Assembly (NCBI GenBank): GCA_964498075.1
Contig: CAZCGA010000005.1
Coordinates: 1 to 64,000 of the forward strand
Direction: 5' to 3'
Source: CAZCGA01 sp964498075
Lineage (GTDB): Bacteria; Desulfobacterota; Binatia; HRBIN30
DNA length: 64,000 nt
Shown: positions 8,348 through 16,308 of the stretch, in pieces
Position numbering within the stretch: the first letter of the stretch is position 1
Layout: the number at the start of each line of letters is the position of its first letter
The notes under the pieces: generated by a model
Told to the model about the DNA's origin: nothing
Databases searched by the model: none
The model's input: the letters and a program-made list of their open reading frames with translations, nothing else
Program-made: the position numbers and the translations under genes

Positions 8348-9016
8348 GTGAACGTTCGCGTCGCGCCGCCCGCCACGGGGTTCCGAGTTCCACTGGCGCG
8401 GGAGGGATACCCGCTCATCGGCGGGGCTGCTGCCGCCACGCTGGTACTGTTTCTGGTTGCGTGGACCATCCCCGCGGCAGCCGCCTTGGCGCTGACTCTC
8501 TTCATCATCAGCTTCTTCCGCGACCCTGAGCGCGTCGTGCCGACTGATCCGCAGCTCATCCTTTCACCGGCGGATGGGCGGGTGATCAAGGTGGCGCCGG
8601 TGCACGACGACCGCTTCCTGCAGAGCGACGCCACGCTGGTGAGCATCTTCATGTCGCCGTTGAACGTCCACGTGAACCGCGTGCCGGCCCGCGGGCGGGT
8701 CATCGACGTGCGCTACAACCACGGCAAGTACTTCCGCGCCTTCGCGGATAAGGCGTCGCTGGACAACGAACAGAATGCGGTGCTGATGGAGGACGCGCAG
8801 GGACGGCGCCTGTGCTTCGTGCAGATCGCCGGCTTCCTTGCGCGCCGCATTGTCTGCTATCTTCACTCCGGTATGGACGTGGAGCGCGGGCAACGCTGCG
8901 GCATGATCAAGTTCGGCTCTCGCGCCGACATCTACCTTCCGCCCGGCGCGCGTGTGCGAGTCAGCGTCGGCGATACCGCCCGTGGCGGAGAGACGGTGAT
9001 AGCGGAATGGCTCTGA
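8348..9016 (+). CDS. psd: Phosphatidylserine decarboxylase proenzyme
   Basis: Psd makes phosphatidylethanolamine from phosphatidylserine. It is a membrane proenzyme that cuts itself to form a pyruvoyl cofactor. The 222-residue product is the short form: an N-terminal hydrophobic hairpin, LSPADGRVIKVAPV, SPLNVHVNRVPARG, and the self-cleavage site MIKFGSRADIYLP, where Ser191 would become the pyruvoyl group. The start is GTG 8348. The last 10 bp overlap pssA, which makes its substrate. Confidence 0.95.
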   Translation: MNVRVAPPATGFRVPLAREGYPLIGGAAAATLVLFLVAWTIPAAAALALTLFIISFFRDPERVVPTDPQLILSPADGRVIKVAPVHDDRFLQSDATLVSIFMSPLNVHVNRVPARGRVIDVRYNHGKYFRAFADKASLDNEQNAVLMEDAQGRRLCFVQIAGFLARRIVCYLHSGMDVERGQRCGMIKFGSRADIYLPPGARVRVSVGDTARGGETVIAEWL

Positions 9017-9912
9017 CCGACAGTGGTGAGCCGACCGTTCCAGGCGCGCGCAGCGCGACGCCGATCCGCAAAGGCGTCTTCATTCTGCCGAACCTGATTA
9101 CCACCGCGGGGTTGTTCGCCGGGTTCTACTCCATCATTGCCAGCCTGCATGCCGATTTTCTCCTTGCCGCGATCGCCATCCTGGTCGCCAACGTCTGCGA
9201 TATCCTCGACGGCCGGATCGCCCGCCTGACCAACTCAACGACCCGCTTCGGTATCGAGTATGATTCGCTCTCCGACCTCGTGGCCTTCGGCGTCGCGCCG
9301 GGAATTCTCGTCTACCGCTGGGCGCTGGAGCCGTGGGGCACGTGGGGTTGGTTGGCCGCGTCGCTCTACGTCGCCTGCGGGGCGCTGCGGCTGGCGCGCT
9401 TCAATGTCCAATACGAGAACGCCGAGAAGCGGCACTTCCTCGGGCTGCCGATTCCGGCCGCGGCGGAGGTGATCGCGGCGATCGTGCTGGTGTACTACCG
9501 CTTCGGCGGCGAAGGGGAGACGCACAAGCACTTCATCTTGCTGCTGGTGACTTACGCGTTGGCCGGGTTGATGGTCAGCAACATCAAGTACTTCAGCTTC
9601 AAGGAAACCGAGCTGCACCGCCGGCAACCGTTCTGGATTCTCATCGCCATCATCGTCGTGCTGAAGCTGTTCATTGCTGAGCCGCAGATCATGCTGTTCG
9701 CCACCTTCGTGCTGTACGCATCGTCGGGTCCGTTGCGCTGGGTCTTCGTGCGCGGCAGACGCGTGCGCACGCAGATGCGCCGCCGCGGCCGGCCGGCTGA
9801 TGCCAGCGCGAGCTTCGTGGGCCCGCGCCCGGAGCCGCACGACGTGCCCCCGGTCTCACCCCCGCCGCTGGTGAGCCTGCGCGGACGCCGCGGCCGCAAC
9901 GCCGATGCTTGA
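9007..9912 (+). CDS. pssA: CDP-diacylglycerol-serine O-phosphatidyltransferase
   Basis: PssA joins CDP-diacylglycerol and serine to give phosphatidylserine, the substrate of Psd encoded just upstream. The 301-residue integral membrane protein has the CDP-alcohol phosphatidyltransferase motif in NVCDILDGRIARLTNSTTRFGIEYDSLSD (DG..AR...G..D..D pattern). Start ATG 9007 lies within the end of psd. The last 50 residues are Arg/Pro-rich and probably a cytoplasmic tail. Its stop codon overlaps the -35 box of the next promoter. Confidence 0.95.
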   Translation: MALTDSGEPTVPGARSATPIRKGVFILPNLITTAGLFAGFYSIIASLHADFLLAAIAILVANVCDILDGRIARLTNSTTRFGIEYDSLSDLVAFGVAPGILVYRWALEPWGTWGWLAASLYVACGALRLARFNVQYENAEKRHFLGLPIPAAAEVIAAIVLVYYRFGGEGETHKHFILLLVTYALAGLMVSNIKYFSFKETELHRRQPFWILIAIIVVLKLFIAEPQIMLFATFVLYASSGPLRWVFVRGRRVRTQMRRRGRPADASASFVGPRPEPHDVPPVSPPPLVSLRGRRGRNADA

Positions 9913-9937
9913 CAACGCCGGGCGCCTCATCTACAGA
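9909..9937 (+). promoter_or_regulatory. Candidate leuA-operon promoter
   Basis: A perfect TTGACA (9909-9914) spans the pssA stop codon. After a 17-bp spacer the -10 position reads TACAGA (9932-9937). A start site about 7 bp downstream would fall at 9943-9946, directly at the ATG of the leucine-rich leader peptide at 9947, so that message would be nearly leaderless. Confidence 0.55.
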
Positions 9938-9946
9938 CACACCGTC

Positions 9947-10033
9947 ATGATCGCTTCTCACAACGCACCGCGGCCTTCTCTGCTGCTCGATCTGCTGCTT
10001 CTGGGCCCGCCCGGTGCGTCTGCGGGAGCGTAG
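9947..10033 (+). CDS. leuL: Leucine-rich leader peptide of the leuA operon
   Basis: A 28-residue open frame runs from ATG 9947 to TAG 10031-10033. Seven of its residues are Leu, clustered as LLLDLLLL at codons 12-19 (9980-10003). This is the hallmark of amino-acid-specific transcription attenuation, in which ribosome speed over the codons senses charged leucyl-tRNA. It lies between the promoter at 9909 and a pair of hairpins before leuA, an enzyme that leucine usually inhibits and represses. No ribosome-binding site is seen before the ATG, consistent with a leaderless start. Confidence 0.75.
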   Translation: MIASHNAPRPSLLLDLLLLGPPGASAGA

Positions 10034-10055
10034 GTCACATTACGCAACTCGAAGG

Positions 10056-10093
10056 CGCCACGGGCGGGCAACCTGCCGGTGGCGTTTGTGTTT
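10056..10093 (+). terminator. First attenuator hairpin with T-rich tail
   Basis: Bases 10056-10068 pair with 10072-10084 (12 pairs including one G-T, one mismatch, 3-nt loop), followed by TTTGTGTTT. It has the form of an intrinsic terminator inside the leu leader. The 5' arm core 10061-10069 is also perfectly complementary over 9 bp to 10005-10013, just after the Leu codons, so this hairpin has a competing partner. Confidence 0.65.
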
Positions 10094-10095
10094 CT

Positions 10096-10131
10096 AGAAG
10101 GGCCACGGGCAGCTTCCCCCGCGGCCCTTCT
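10096..10131 (+). promoter_or_regulatory. Second leu-leader hairpin, mutually exclusive with the first
   Basis: AGAAGGGCC at 10096-10104 pairs perfectly with 10123-10131, with a further CGGG/CCCG inner helix (10106-10109 with 10118-10121). Its 5' side (10102-10110) can instead pair in 8 of 9 positions with the 3' arm of the first hairpin (10075-10083). This gives the alternative-structure layout of an attenuator. It ends 22 bp before the leuA Shine-Dalgarno sequence. Confidence 0.55.
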
Positions 10132-10164
10132 TAGTTTGGGCGCGAGCCCATGAAGGAGGTTGAG

Positions 10165-11715
10165 ATGACAACAGATCAGGGGACGGTACAGATCTTCGAC
10201 ACCACGTTGCGCGACGGCGAGCAGTCGCCGGGCGCCACCATGAACGTGGAAGAAAAGGTGCTGATGGCGCGCCAGCTCGAGAAGCTGAACGTCGACGTCA
10301 TCGAAGCCGGCTTCTCCGTCTCCTCCCCGGGAGACTTCGATTCCGTCGCCCGCGTCGCCGAGGCGGTGACCCGTCCGATCGTCCTCAGCCTGGCACGCAC
10401 GCGCGAGCCGGATTTGAAGCAGGCGATCAAGAGCGTCGAGAAGGCCAAGCGCCCGGGCATCCACATCTTCATCGCCACCTCCGACCTGCATCTCAAACGC
10501 AAGCTGATGATGAGCCGCCAGGAAGCCATCGATGCGGCCTGCTGGGCGGTCGAGTTCGCCAAGCGCCACCTCGACTACGTCGAGTTCTCCGCCGAGGATG
10601 CGTCGCGCTCGGACCGCGACTACCTGGCGCAGATCTTCGGCGAGGCGATCAAGTGCGGTGCAGTCACCCTCAACGTGCCGGACACCACCGGCTACGCCAT
10701 CCCGGAGGAGTTTGGCGCGTTGTTCAAGTACCTGATCGCCAACACCCCCGGCGGCGACACGGTCTGCTGGAGCGCACACTGCCACAACGACCTCGGGATG
10801 GCGGTGGCCAACTCGCTGGCCGCCTTGCACAACGGCGCGCGGCAAATCGAATGCACCATCAACGGCATCGGGGAACGCGCCGGCAACGCCTCACTCGAAG
10901 AGGTCGTCATGGCGATCAAGACGCGCAGCGACTTCTTCGGTATCCGGACCAACATCGTCTCGGAGCAGATCTACGCCGCCAGCCGCTTGCTCGCGCAGGT
11001 CACCGGCCTCACGGTCCCGGCCAACAAGCCGATCGTCGGCGACAACGCCTTCGCGCACGAGGCTGGCATCCATCAAGACGGCGTGCTCAAGGACAAGCTG
11101 ACCTACGAAATCATGCGCCCGGAGTCCGTGGGCATCAGCAGCAACAAGCTGGTGCTCGGCAAACACTCCGGCCGCCACGCCTTCGCCGAGCGACTCAAGC
11201 AACTCGGGGTCGAGCTGTACGAGGTCGACATGAACAAGGCTTTCGAGCGGTTCAAGGCTCTGGCCGACCTGAAGAAGAACGTCTATGACGAAGACCTCAT
11301 GGCCATCGTCACCGAAGAGGTGGTGCGCGTGCCCGACCGGTTTGAGCTGCTCGAGCTGCGCGTGACCTCCTCCAGCAGCACGCTGCCGCACGCCGCTGTC
11401 CGCCTGCGTGTCGATGGGGCGGAGCGTCGCGATGAAGGTGACGGCGACGGCATGGTGGACGCCTGCTACAAGGTGATCTCGAAGATCACCGACATCAGCC
11501 CGAAGCTGGAGCGCTATGCGGTGAAGGCGATCACCGGCGGCACCGACGCCTTGGGCGAGGTGTCGTGCCTCATCACCCAGGACGGCGTGACCGCGACCGG
11601 CCAGGGCGCGCACACCGACATCATTCAGGCGAGCGCCCTGGCGTTCATCAACGCCCTCAACAAGCTGGAGTACCGGCGGTCGCACTACCGGCAGGTGCAG
11701 GACGAGGGACCCTGA
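10165..11715 (+). CDS. leuA: 2-isopropylmalate synthase
   Basis: LeuA condenses acetyl-CoA with 2-oxoisovalerate, the first committed step to leucine. The 516-residue protein has the HMGL-like TIM barrel (IFDTTLRDGEQSPGATM, HCHNDLGMAVANSLAAL, NGIGERAGNASLEE) and a C-terminal regulatory domain after about residue 380, where leucine normally binds. I prefer ATG 10165 over ATG 10150 because AAGGAGGT at 10153-10160 is an excellent ribosome-binding site for 10165 and would lie inside the longer frame. It is controlled by the leader described at 9909-10131. Confidence 0.97.
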   Translation: MTTDQGTVQIFDTTLRDGEQSPGATMNVEEKVLMARQLEKLNVDVIEAGFSVSSPGDFDSVARVAEAVTRPIVLSLARTREPDLKQAIKSVEKAKRPGIHIFIATSDLHLKRKLMMSRQEAIDAACWAVEFAKRHLDYVEFSAEDASRSDRDYLAQIFGEAIKCGAVTLNVPDTTGYAIPEEFGALFKYLIANTPGGDTVCWSAHCHNDLGMAVANSLAALHNGARQIECTINGIGERAGNASLEEVVMAIKTRSDFFGIRTNIVSEQIYAASRLLAQVTGLTVPANKPIVGDNAFAHEAGIHQDGVLKDKLTYEIMRPESVGISSNKLVLGKHSGRHAFAERLKQLGVELYEVDMNKAFERFKALADLKKNVYDEDLMAIVTEEVVRVPDRFELLELRVTSSSSTLPHAAVRLRVDGAERRDEGDGDGMVDACYKVISKITDISPKLERYAVKAITGGTDALGEVSCLITQDGVTATGQGAHTDIIQASALAFINALNKLEYRRSHYRQVQDEGP

Positions 11716-11751
11716 ACACTCCGTGATGCACGCAACGAAGAGTAGGCTGCC

Positions 11752-12840
11752 GTGAAGATCCTGGTGCTTCCGGGCGATGGCATCGGACCCGAGGTGGTGG
11801 CGCAGGCCAGACAGGTTCTGGAGGTCTGCGCGCGCCATTTCGGGTTGGGCCTGACCTTCTCGGAAGCGATCGTCGGCGGCGCGGCGATCGACGCCTTCCA
11901 CACCGCGTTGCCCGACGGCGCGCTGCACCTGGCGCAAGCGAGCGACGCGGTGCTCCTCGGCGCCGTCGGCGGACCGAAGTGGGACAACCCGCGCGCCACC
12001 GTGCGCCCCGAGCAGGCGCTCCTCGGGCTGCGCAAGGGTCTCGGGCTGTTCGCCAACCTGCGTCCCGTGCGCGTCTTCCCCGAGCTGCTCGATGCCGCTC
12101 CACTCAAGGCCGAGATCCTGCGCGGCGTGGATCTCGTCGTGGTGCGCGAGCTCACCGGCGGCATCTACTTCGGCAAGCCCAGCGAGCTGCGTCAGGGTGC
12201 GGAAGGTCGCGAGGCCGTCGACACGCTGCTCTATACGGAAGGAGAAATCGCCCGGCTGATGCGCACGGCCTTCGAGCTGGCGCGGCAGCGGCGCAAGAAG
12301 ATCACCTCGGTCGACAAGGCCAACATGCTGTGGTCGTCACGGCTGTGGCGCGAAGTCGCCCACGAAGTGAAGCGAGATTTCCCGGACGTCGCTTATGAAG
12401 ACGTGCTCGTCGATGCCATGGCCATGCACCTGCTCCGCCGGCCGCGCGACTTCGACGTGATTGCGACGGAAAACATCTTCGGCGACATTCTCACCGACGA
12501 GGCCTCGATGCTTGCCGGCTCGATGGGGTTGCTGCCGTCCGCCTCCCTCGGCGACGCCCGCAACAGTCTTGGCCACCCGCGCGGCCTCTACGAGCCGGTT
12601 CACGGCAGTGCCCCGGACATCGCCGGGCACGACGCCGCCAACCCGCTGGCGACGATCCTCTCCGCCGCCATGATGCTGCGCTACTCGCTCGGGCAACCGC
12701 AGGCTGCGGCGGCGATCGAAGCCGCAGTCGCGCAAGTGCTCGCCGACGGGTACCGCACGCCCGACATCGCCCAGCCTGGGACCCGCACGGTGGGTTGTCG
12801 CGAGATGGGCGCGCTGGTCACGGAACGGGTGCCTTCATAG
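11752..12840 (+). CDS. leuB: 3-isopropylmalate dehydrogenase
   Basis: LeuB oxidises and decarboxylates 3-isopropylmalate with NAD+. The 362-residue product begins MKILVLPGDGIGPEVVAQ, has ELTGGIYFGKP (the GGIYFG loop typical of true LeuB), DKANMLWSSRLWR, and ENIFGDILTDEASMLAGSMG (quoted in part). GTG 11752 is the start, 36 bp after leuA. The leuC and leuD isomerase genes are not between leuA and leuB and not elsewhere in the window. A second, more distant paralogue lies at 16865-17926. Confidence 0.96.
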   Translation: MKILVLPGDGIGPEVVAQARQVLEVCARHFGLGLTFSEAIVGGAAIDAFHTALPDGALHLAQASDAVLLGAVGGPKWDNPRATVRPEQALLGLRKGLGLFANLRPVRVFPELLDAAPLKAEILRGVDLVVVRELTGGIYFGKPSELRQGAEGREAVDTLLYTEGEIARLMRTAFELARQRRKKITSVDKANMLWSSRLWREVAHEVKRDFPDVAYEDVLVDAMAMHLLRRPRDFDVIATENIFGDILTDEASMLAGSMGLLPSASLGDARNSLGHPRGLYEPVHGSAPDIAGHDAANPLATILSAAMMLRYSLGQPQAAAAIEAAVAQVLADGYRTPDIAQPGTRTVGCREMGALVTERVPS

Positions 12841-13217
12841 TGGTGTGTCTGCGCATCGGTGACGCCGACGAGCCAACCAAAACCCTAGAATCGCTGAGCC
12901 GCAACCTTCAGGTGCCAGCGCACGTGCGCTGGTCGGCCGTGCGCTGGCATATGAGGATGGTGACGGTTCAAGGCGGAGACAGGCGTCGGAATCAATTGGT
13001 CGCCGGGTTGGAGCAAGCTGCAACGCGGGGCTCCAGCGAGGCGCGCATTGCTCTCGTCCTCTGCAAGATCGACGTGGCGCTCGTAGAAAACCATTGCGGG
13101 TCTGCGGCTTTGCTGGAGCAACTCGCTGCTCTGGACCCTGGGCTACTTTCACACTTGCTGAAAGCCGCGAAGGGAACAGATCCCGTGCTGTACGTCGCCA
13201 GGTTCTATCCGTACTAG
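12840..13217 (+). CDS. Hypothetical protein after leuB
   Basis: A frame of about 125 residues starts at GTG 12840 or 12843, touching the leuB stop, and converges with the next minus-strand gene. I do not recognise it. It is rich in Leu, Ala and Arg, probably helical, with no signal peptide or membrane segment. The C-terminal part (LLEQLAALDPGLLSHLLKAA) reads like real protein, but the coding evidence is weak. It lies where accessory DNA begins between leuB and the asd/usg locus. Confidence 0.4.
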   Translation: MVCLRIGDADEPTKTLESLSRNLQVPAHVRWSAVRWHMRMVTVQGGDRRRNQLVAGLEQAATRGSSEARIALVLCKIDVALVENHCGSAALLEQLAALDPGLLSHLLKAAKGTDPVLYVARFYPY

Positions 13218-13471
13218 GGCTTCCCAACGGCGCGCACGTAGATGGCGATGTCCTCCTTCACGAGTAGGTCATCCAGCTCTGGGTTCACCAGATCCAGCAC
13301 GTCGAAGTCATCATCAGTAGGAACGTGAGCGTCGATGACTGCGCCACGCTGACCCGGATGCGGGCAGACGTCGAAAGTCGCGCCCGGAAACTTCGCCTTG
13401 ATCTTCGCGCACGTCTTCTCGACTAGAGTCTGCACGTAGTCATCCTCGCTGACGTGGGTACGAATGCTCAT
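13214..13471 (-). CDS. Hypothetical 85-residue protein
   Basis: A small acidic protein starting MSIRTHVSEDDYVQTLVEKT and rich in Asp near its C-terminus (PTDDDFDVLDLVNPELDDLL). Its composition is more protein-like than the opposite frames, and its stop overlaps the stop of the convergent gene by 4 bp. No family recognised. It could be a stress or antitoxin-like accessory protein, but nothing in the sequence shows that. Confidence 0.55.
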   Translation of the reverse strand: MSIRTHVSEDDYVQTLVEKTCAKIKAKFPGATFDVCPHPGQRGAVIDAHVPTDDDFDVLDLVNPELDDLLVKEDIAIYVRAVGKP

Positions 13472-13501
13472 GGAACTCTCTCGGGCCTGGGCAGATTCAA
13501 C

Positions 13502-13528
13502 ACCACGAAGAACACGAAGGTCACGAAG
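13502..13528 (+). repeat. 27-bp inverted repeat, left copy, flanking the GxxExxY gene
   Basis: The motif CCACGAAGAACACGAAGGT lies within 13502-13528, 5 bp beyond the stop codon of the GxxExxY gene. It matches the reverse complement of 13906-13932 in 25 of 27 positions. Confidence 0.8.
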
Positions 13529-13533
13529 AACAG

Positions 13534-13905
13534 CTACAGCACAAAGCGCCGGAGCCCGTCCCTCAACAGCGCTACATTGAAGTTGATCAGCAGACCCGTC
13601 TGGATGCCCGCCAACTTCATGTAGGTTGACAGTTGCGCCTCATGGATGCCGAGCACGTGTTCCACCGCCTTCAACTCGACAATCAGGCGGTCCTGGACCA
13701 GCACATCGACCCGGTATCCGCAATCGAGACGAGTTCCCTTGTATTCCACTGGCAGCGGCCACTGGGGCTTGAACCCGAGCCCGGCAAGGGTCAGCTCACG
13801 AGCGAGGCACTGCTCATAGGTTGACTCCAGCAACCCTGGACCCAAAACCCGGTGCACTTCGATGGCGCAACCGATTACTCGATTCGACAACTCATCGAAT
13901 TGCAT
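13534..13905 (-). CDS. GxxExxY family protein (PD-(D/E)XK-like)
   Basis: A 123-residue protein beginning MQFDELSNRVIGCAIEVHR, with GPGLLESTYEQCL giving the GxxExxY signature. The core VEYKGTRLDCGYRVDVLVQD followed by IVELKAVE fits a PD-(D/E)XK nuclease-like fold (Asp then Glu-x-Lys). The biochemical role of the family is not established. I start at ATG 13905 because the longer frame to 13950 would translate the flanking repeat. The gene is framed almost exactly by 27-bp inverted repeats, suggesting it moves as a unit. Confidence 0.85.
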   Translation of the reverse strand: MQFDELSNRVIGCAIEVHRVLGPGLLESTYEQCLARELTLAGLGFKPQWPLPVEYKGTRLDCGYRVDVLVQDRLIVELKAVEHVLGIHEAQLSTYMKLAGIQTGLLINFNVALLRDGLRRFVL

Positions 13906-13932
13906 CTTCGTGCTCTTCGTGTTCTTCGTGGT
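13906..13932 (-). repeat. 27-bp inverted repeat, right copy, flanking the GxxExxY gene
   Basis: The reverse complement of this stretch matches 13502-13528 in 25 of 27 positions. It directly abuts the ATG of the GxxExxY gene. Each copy is itself made of short CACGAAG repeats. Confidence 0.8.
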
Positions 13933-13950
13933 GCCTATCCCGTCTGCCAT

Positions 13951-14164
13951 CCCGTCGCCGCTGCCGGCTCGGAAGCAAGGAACCCGTGTCCCAGAAAATG
14001 AACCACGCCGCTGGGGATTATCTCGCGGCGCGGCAACCGGCGCAATGACGACAACTGAGTCCGTTCGGAGGACTTGGGAGGGACAGCGGAAACGGCTATG
14101 AGAGCGGAGCGTACGGTCGCTCGCGCGCAGTTCGCGTGAGGCCCGAGCCCTGAGATGTAACGCT
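13951..14164. other. Intergenic, no feature recognised
   Basis: About 214 bp between the GxxExxY cassette and the Asd relic. I see no convincing gene, promoter or terminator in it. Confidence 0.5.
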
Positions 14165-14251
14165 ATGAAGAGGTCCGCCTACTCTGTTGCAGCAATAGGG
14201 GCCACCGGCCTCGCTGGCGCTGAAATCGTTGCGACGCAGGTGCGGCAATGA
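14165..14251 (+). pseudogene. Relic of an aspartate-semialdehyde dehydrogenase N-terminus
   Basis: A 28-codon frame (ATG 14165 to TGA 14249-14251) encodes SAYSVAAIGATGLAGAEIV, closely matching the first 25 residues of the following gene (GYSVAVVGATGLVGSQVV). It contains the NADP-binding GATG(L)xG loop and then stops. Its stop overlaps the next ATG. It looks like the remnant of a second asd-family gene, deleted down to its first beta strand, because asd and usg commonly stand in tandem between leuB and truA. It might alternatively act as a translated upstream ORF. Confidence 0.6.
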
Positions 14252-15267
14252 CCAAGGCCGGCTACTCCGTCGCCGTCGTCGGCGCTACCGGCCTCGTCGG
14301 CAGCCAAGTCGTTGCGGTGCTCGAGGAGCGGCAGTTCCCGCTGCGCGCCATCCAGCTTTACGCGTCGCCGCGGTCTGCCGGCGACGAGGTCCGCTGCGGT
14401 GCCCTCCCGGCGCGCGTCGAGCTCTTGGACAGCGCGCGCTTCGCGGATACCGACGTCGTCTTCCTCGCTGCGGGAGAGCAGGTCAGCGTCGAGTGGTTGG
14501 AGCGCATCACCGACTCGGGAGCCGTGGCCATCGATACCAGTCAAGTGTTCGCCGACGACCTTGGGGTGCCGTTGATCGTGCCCGAGGTCAATGCCGGCGA
14601 CGTTGCCGGATTCGTCGAGCGCCGGCTCGTGGTCAGCCCCGATCCGGTGGCGATCGGCTTGAGCGTGGTACTGCACCCGTTGCACGCCGTCTCACCGCTC
14701 GTCCGCGTCGTCACGTCCACATTCGAGCCGGTGTCCGGCGCCGGTCGGGCCGGCATCGAGGAGCTGCAGCGCCAGATCGTCGACCTGATGAGCGGGCGCG
14801 GCACCGAGCCCGAGCGGTTCCCGCATCGCATCGCTTTCAACCTGCTGCCGCACGTCGGCGAGTTCCTCGCCGGCGGGGCCTCGAAGGATGAGGAGCAAAC
14901 GGTGCGAGCCTTGCGCCGGCTGCTGGACGTCGCCGACCTTCCCGTCAGCGTGACGCGGGTGCGCGCGCCCCTCTTTTACGGTATGGCCCTGTCTGTGAAT
15001 GTGCAGACGGCCGACGGGCTCACGGCGGATCAGGCGCGAGAGATCTGGCGCGACGCGCCCGGAGTCCTGCTGCAGGACGACGTGGCAGCGCAACTCTATC
15101 CGACCGCGGCTGACGCGGTGGGGCAAGACGCGGCTCTCGTGGGGCGTGTGCGCGACGAGACCATCGCGAACGGGCTCGATCTCTGGGTCGCTTTGGACAA
15201 CATCCGCAAGGGCGCCGCGCTCAACGCCGTGCAGATCGCCGAGCGGTTGATCAGCGAGCATCTCTGA
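14248..15267 (+). CDS. Usg-type aspartate-semialdehyde dehydrogenase homologue lacking the catalytic Cys
   Basis: A 339-residue member of the Asd family with the N-terminal NADP fold (VAVVGATGLVGSQVV) and the C-terminal hallmarks FNLLPHVGEF and WVALDNIRKGAALNAVQIAE. In active Asd the catalytic Cys sits in an NxxCT-type motif; here the corresponding stretch is LVVSPDPVAIGLSVVL, with no Cys. That pattern and the end of the protein match E. coli Usg. It probably does not make aspartate semialdehyde. The synteny leuB-(asd)-usg-truA supports the assignment. Confidence 0.8.
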   Translation: MTKAGYSVAVVGATGLVGSQVVAVLEERQFPLRAIQLYASPRSAGDEVRCGALPARVELLDSARFADTDVVFLAAGEQVSVEWLERITDSGAVAIDTSQVFADDLGVPLIVPEVNAGDVAGFVERRLVVSPDPVAIGLSVVLHPLHAVSPLVRVVTSTFEPVSGAGRAGIEELQRQIVDLMSGRGTEPERFPHRIAFNLLPHVGEFLAGGASKDEEQTVRALRRLLDVADLPVSVTRVRAPLFYGMALSVNVQTADGLTADQAREIWRDAPGVLLQDDVAAQLYPTAADAVGQDAALVGRVRDETIANGLDLWVALDNIRKGAALNAVQIAERLISEHL

Positions 15268-15284
15268 CCGGCGGCACCGCTGGC

Positions 15285-16016
15285 ATGCGATTCAAAGCCA
15301 TCGTCGAATACGACGGTACGGAGTATGTCGGCTGGCAGCTCCAACCCAACGGCCGGACGATCCAAGGCGTCTTCGAAGATGCCATCCGCAGCATGCTGGG
15401 TGAATCGGTGCGCGTCGTCGCAGCGGGACGCACCGACGCCGGCGTGCACGCTGCGGGTCAGGTGATCAGCTTTCAGTTGCAACGGTCGATCGCCACGGAC
15501 AGGCTCCTCGGTGGCCTGAATGCCCTGACGCCGCGCGACATCGTCATCCGCACGATCGAGCCCGTGGCTGACGATTTCGATCCCCGCCGCCGGGCGCGCA
15601 GCCGGGTTTACGTCTATCGCATCTGGAACGCGCGCTGGCCGTCGCCCTTCTGGCGACGTTACGCGTGGCACATCGCACGGCCGCTGGATCGGGACGCAAT
15701 GCAGGCGGCGGCGGCGCATCTGCTCGGCGAGCACGACTTCACCTCGTTCCAAGCTGCAGGCTGCGACGCCGACCATCCGGTGCGCCGCGTCCTGCGCAGC
15801 GAGATCACGGCTGCCGATCAGTTGATCACCTACACCATCGAAGCGACCGCGTTCCTGCGCCACATGGTGCGCAACATCATCGGGACACTCGTCGAAGTGG
15901 GCAGCGGCGAGCGCGCCGCCGCCGACCTGCCGCGCCTGCTGGCGGCGCGGGACCGCAAGAGCGCCGGGCCGACGGCGCCGGCCTGCGGGCTGTGTTTGAC
16001 GCAGGTGAAGTACTAG
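15285..16016 (+). CDS. truA: tRNA pseudouridine(38-40) synthase
   Basis: TruA changes uridines 38-40 of the anticodon stem to pseudouridine. The 243-residue protein has the catalytic motif AAGRTDAGVHA with Asp51, the start KAIVEYDGTEYVGWQLQ, and the late motif FLRHMVRNIIGTLVEVG. ATG 15285 lies 17 bp after the Usg-like gene. Confidence 0.96.
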   Translation: MRFKAIVEYDGTEYVGWQLQPNGRTIQGVFEDAIRSMLGESVRVVAAGRTDAGVHAAGQVISFQLQRSIATDRLLGGLNALTPRDIVIRTIEPVADDFDPRRRARSRVYVYRIWNARWPSPFWRRYAWHIARPLDRDAMQAAAAHLLGEHDFTSFQAAGCDADHPVRRVLRSEITAADQLITYTIEATAFLRHMVRNIIGTLVEVGSGERAAADLPRLLAARDRKSAGPTAPACGLCLTQVKY

Positions 16017-16308
16017 CGGGCTGCGCCCAGCGAAGGTGCGGTGGCCCGCTCGCCGTTGGCTCGCTCCGGGCGTCTTCAGACGAAACTTGATTCATGGGCG
16101 ATGAGGTTCCCGTTCCAAGTACCCTAGCTCTGACCGAGCGGGAAACAGCGCGATGCGGCTGCGCCCTACGGCACAGCGCTCCAGCGATTCCCTGCAGCGA
16201 CGCCCCGATTCAAAAGCCCCCCGCACGATCACGGCGAGATCCTCGGCTCCGTCGACGACCACCGACGCTCCTTGACCGTGGCCGCCGCCCTCCATACACT
16301 GCCCACCG
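16017..16308. other. Intergenic, no feature recognised
   Basis: About 290 bp between truA and the ParD-like gene. Open frames here have the Arg/Pro-rich composition of antisense or non-coding DNA. No clear promoter or terminator is visible. Confidence 0.5.

Noticed and set aside
10150..10164. Alternative leuA start at ATG 10150
   Set aside because: AAGGAGGT at 10153-10160 is the ribosome-binding site for ATG 10165 and would have to be translated if 10150 were used.
13906..13950. Longer N-terminus for the GxxExxY protein (TTKNTKSTK)
   Set aside because: Those codons are the flanking 27-bp inverted repeat; homologues of the family typically begin near MQFDELSN.
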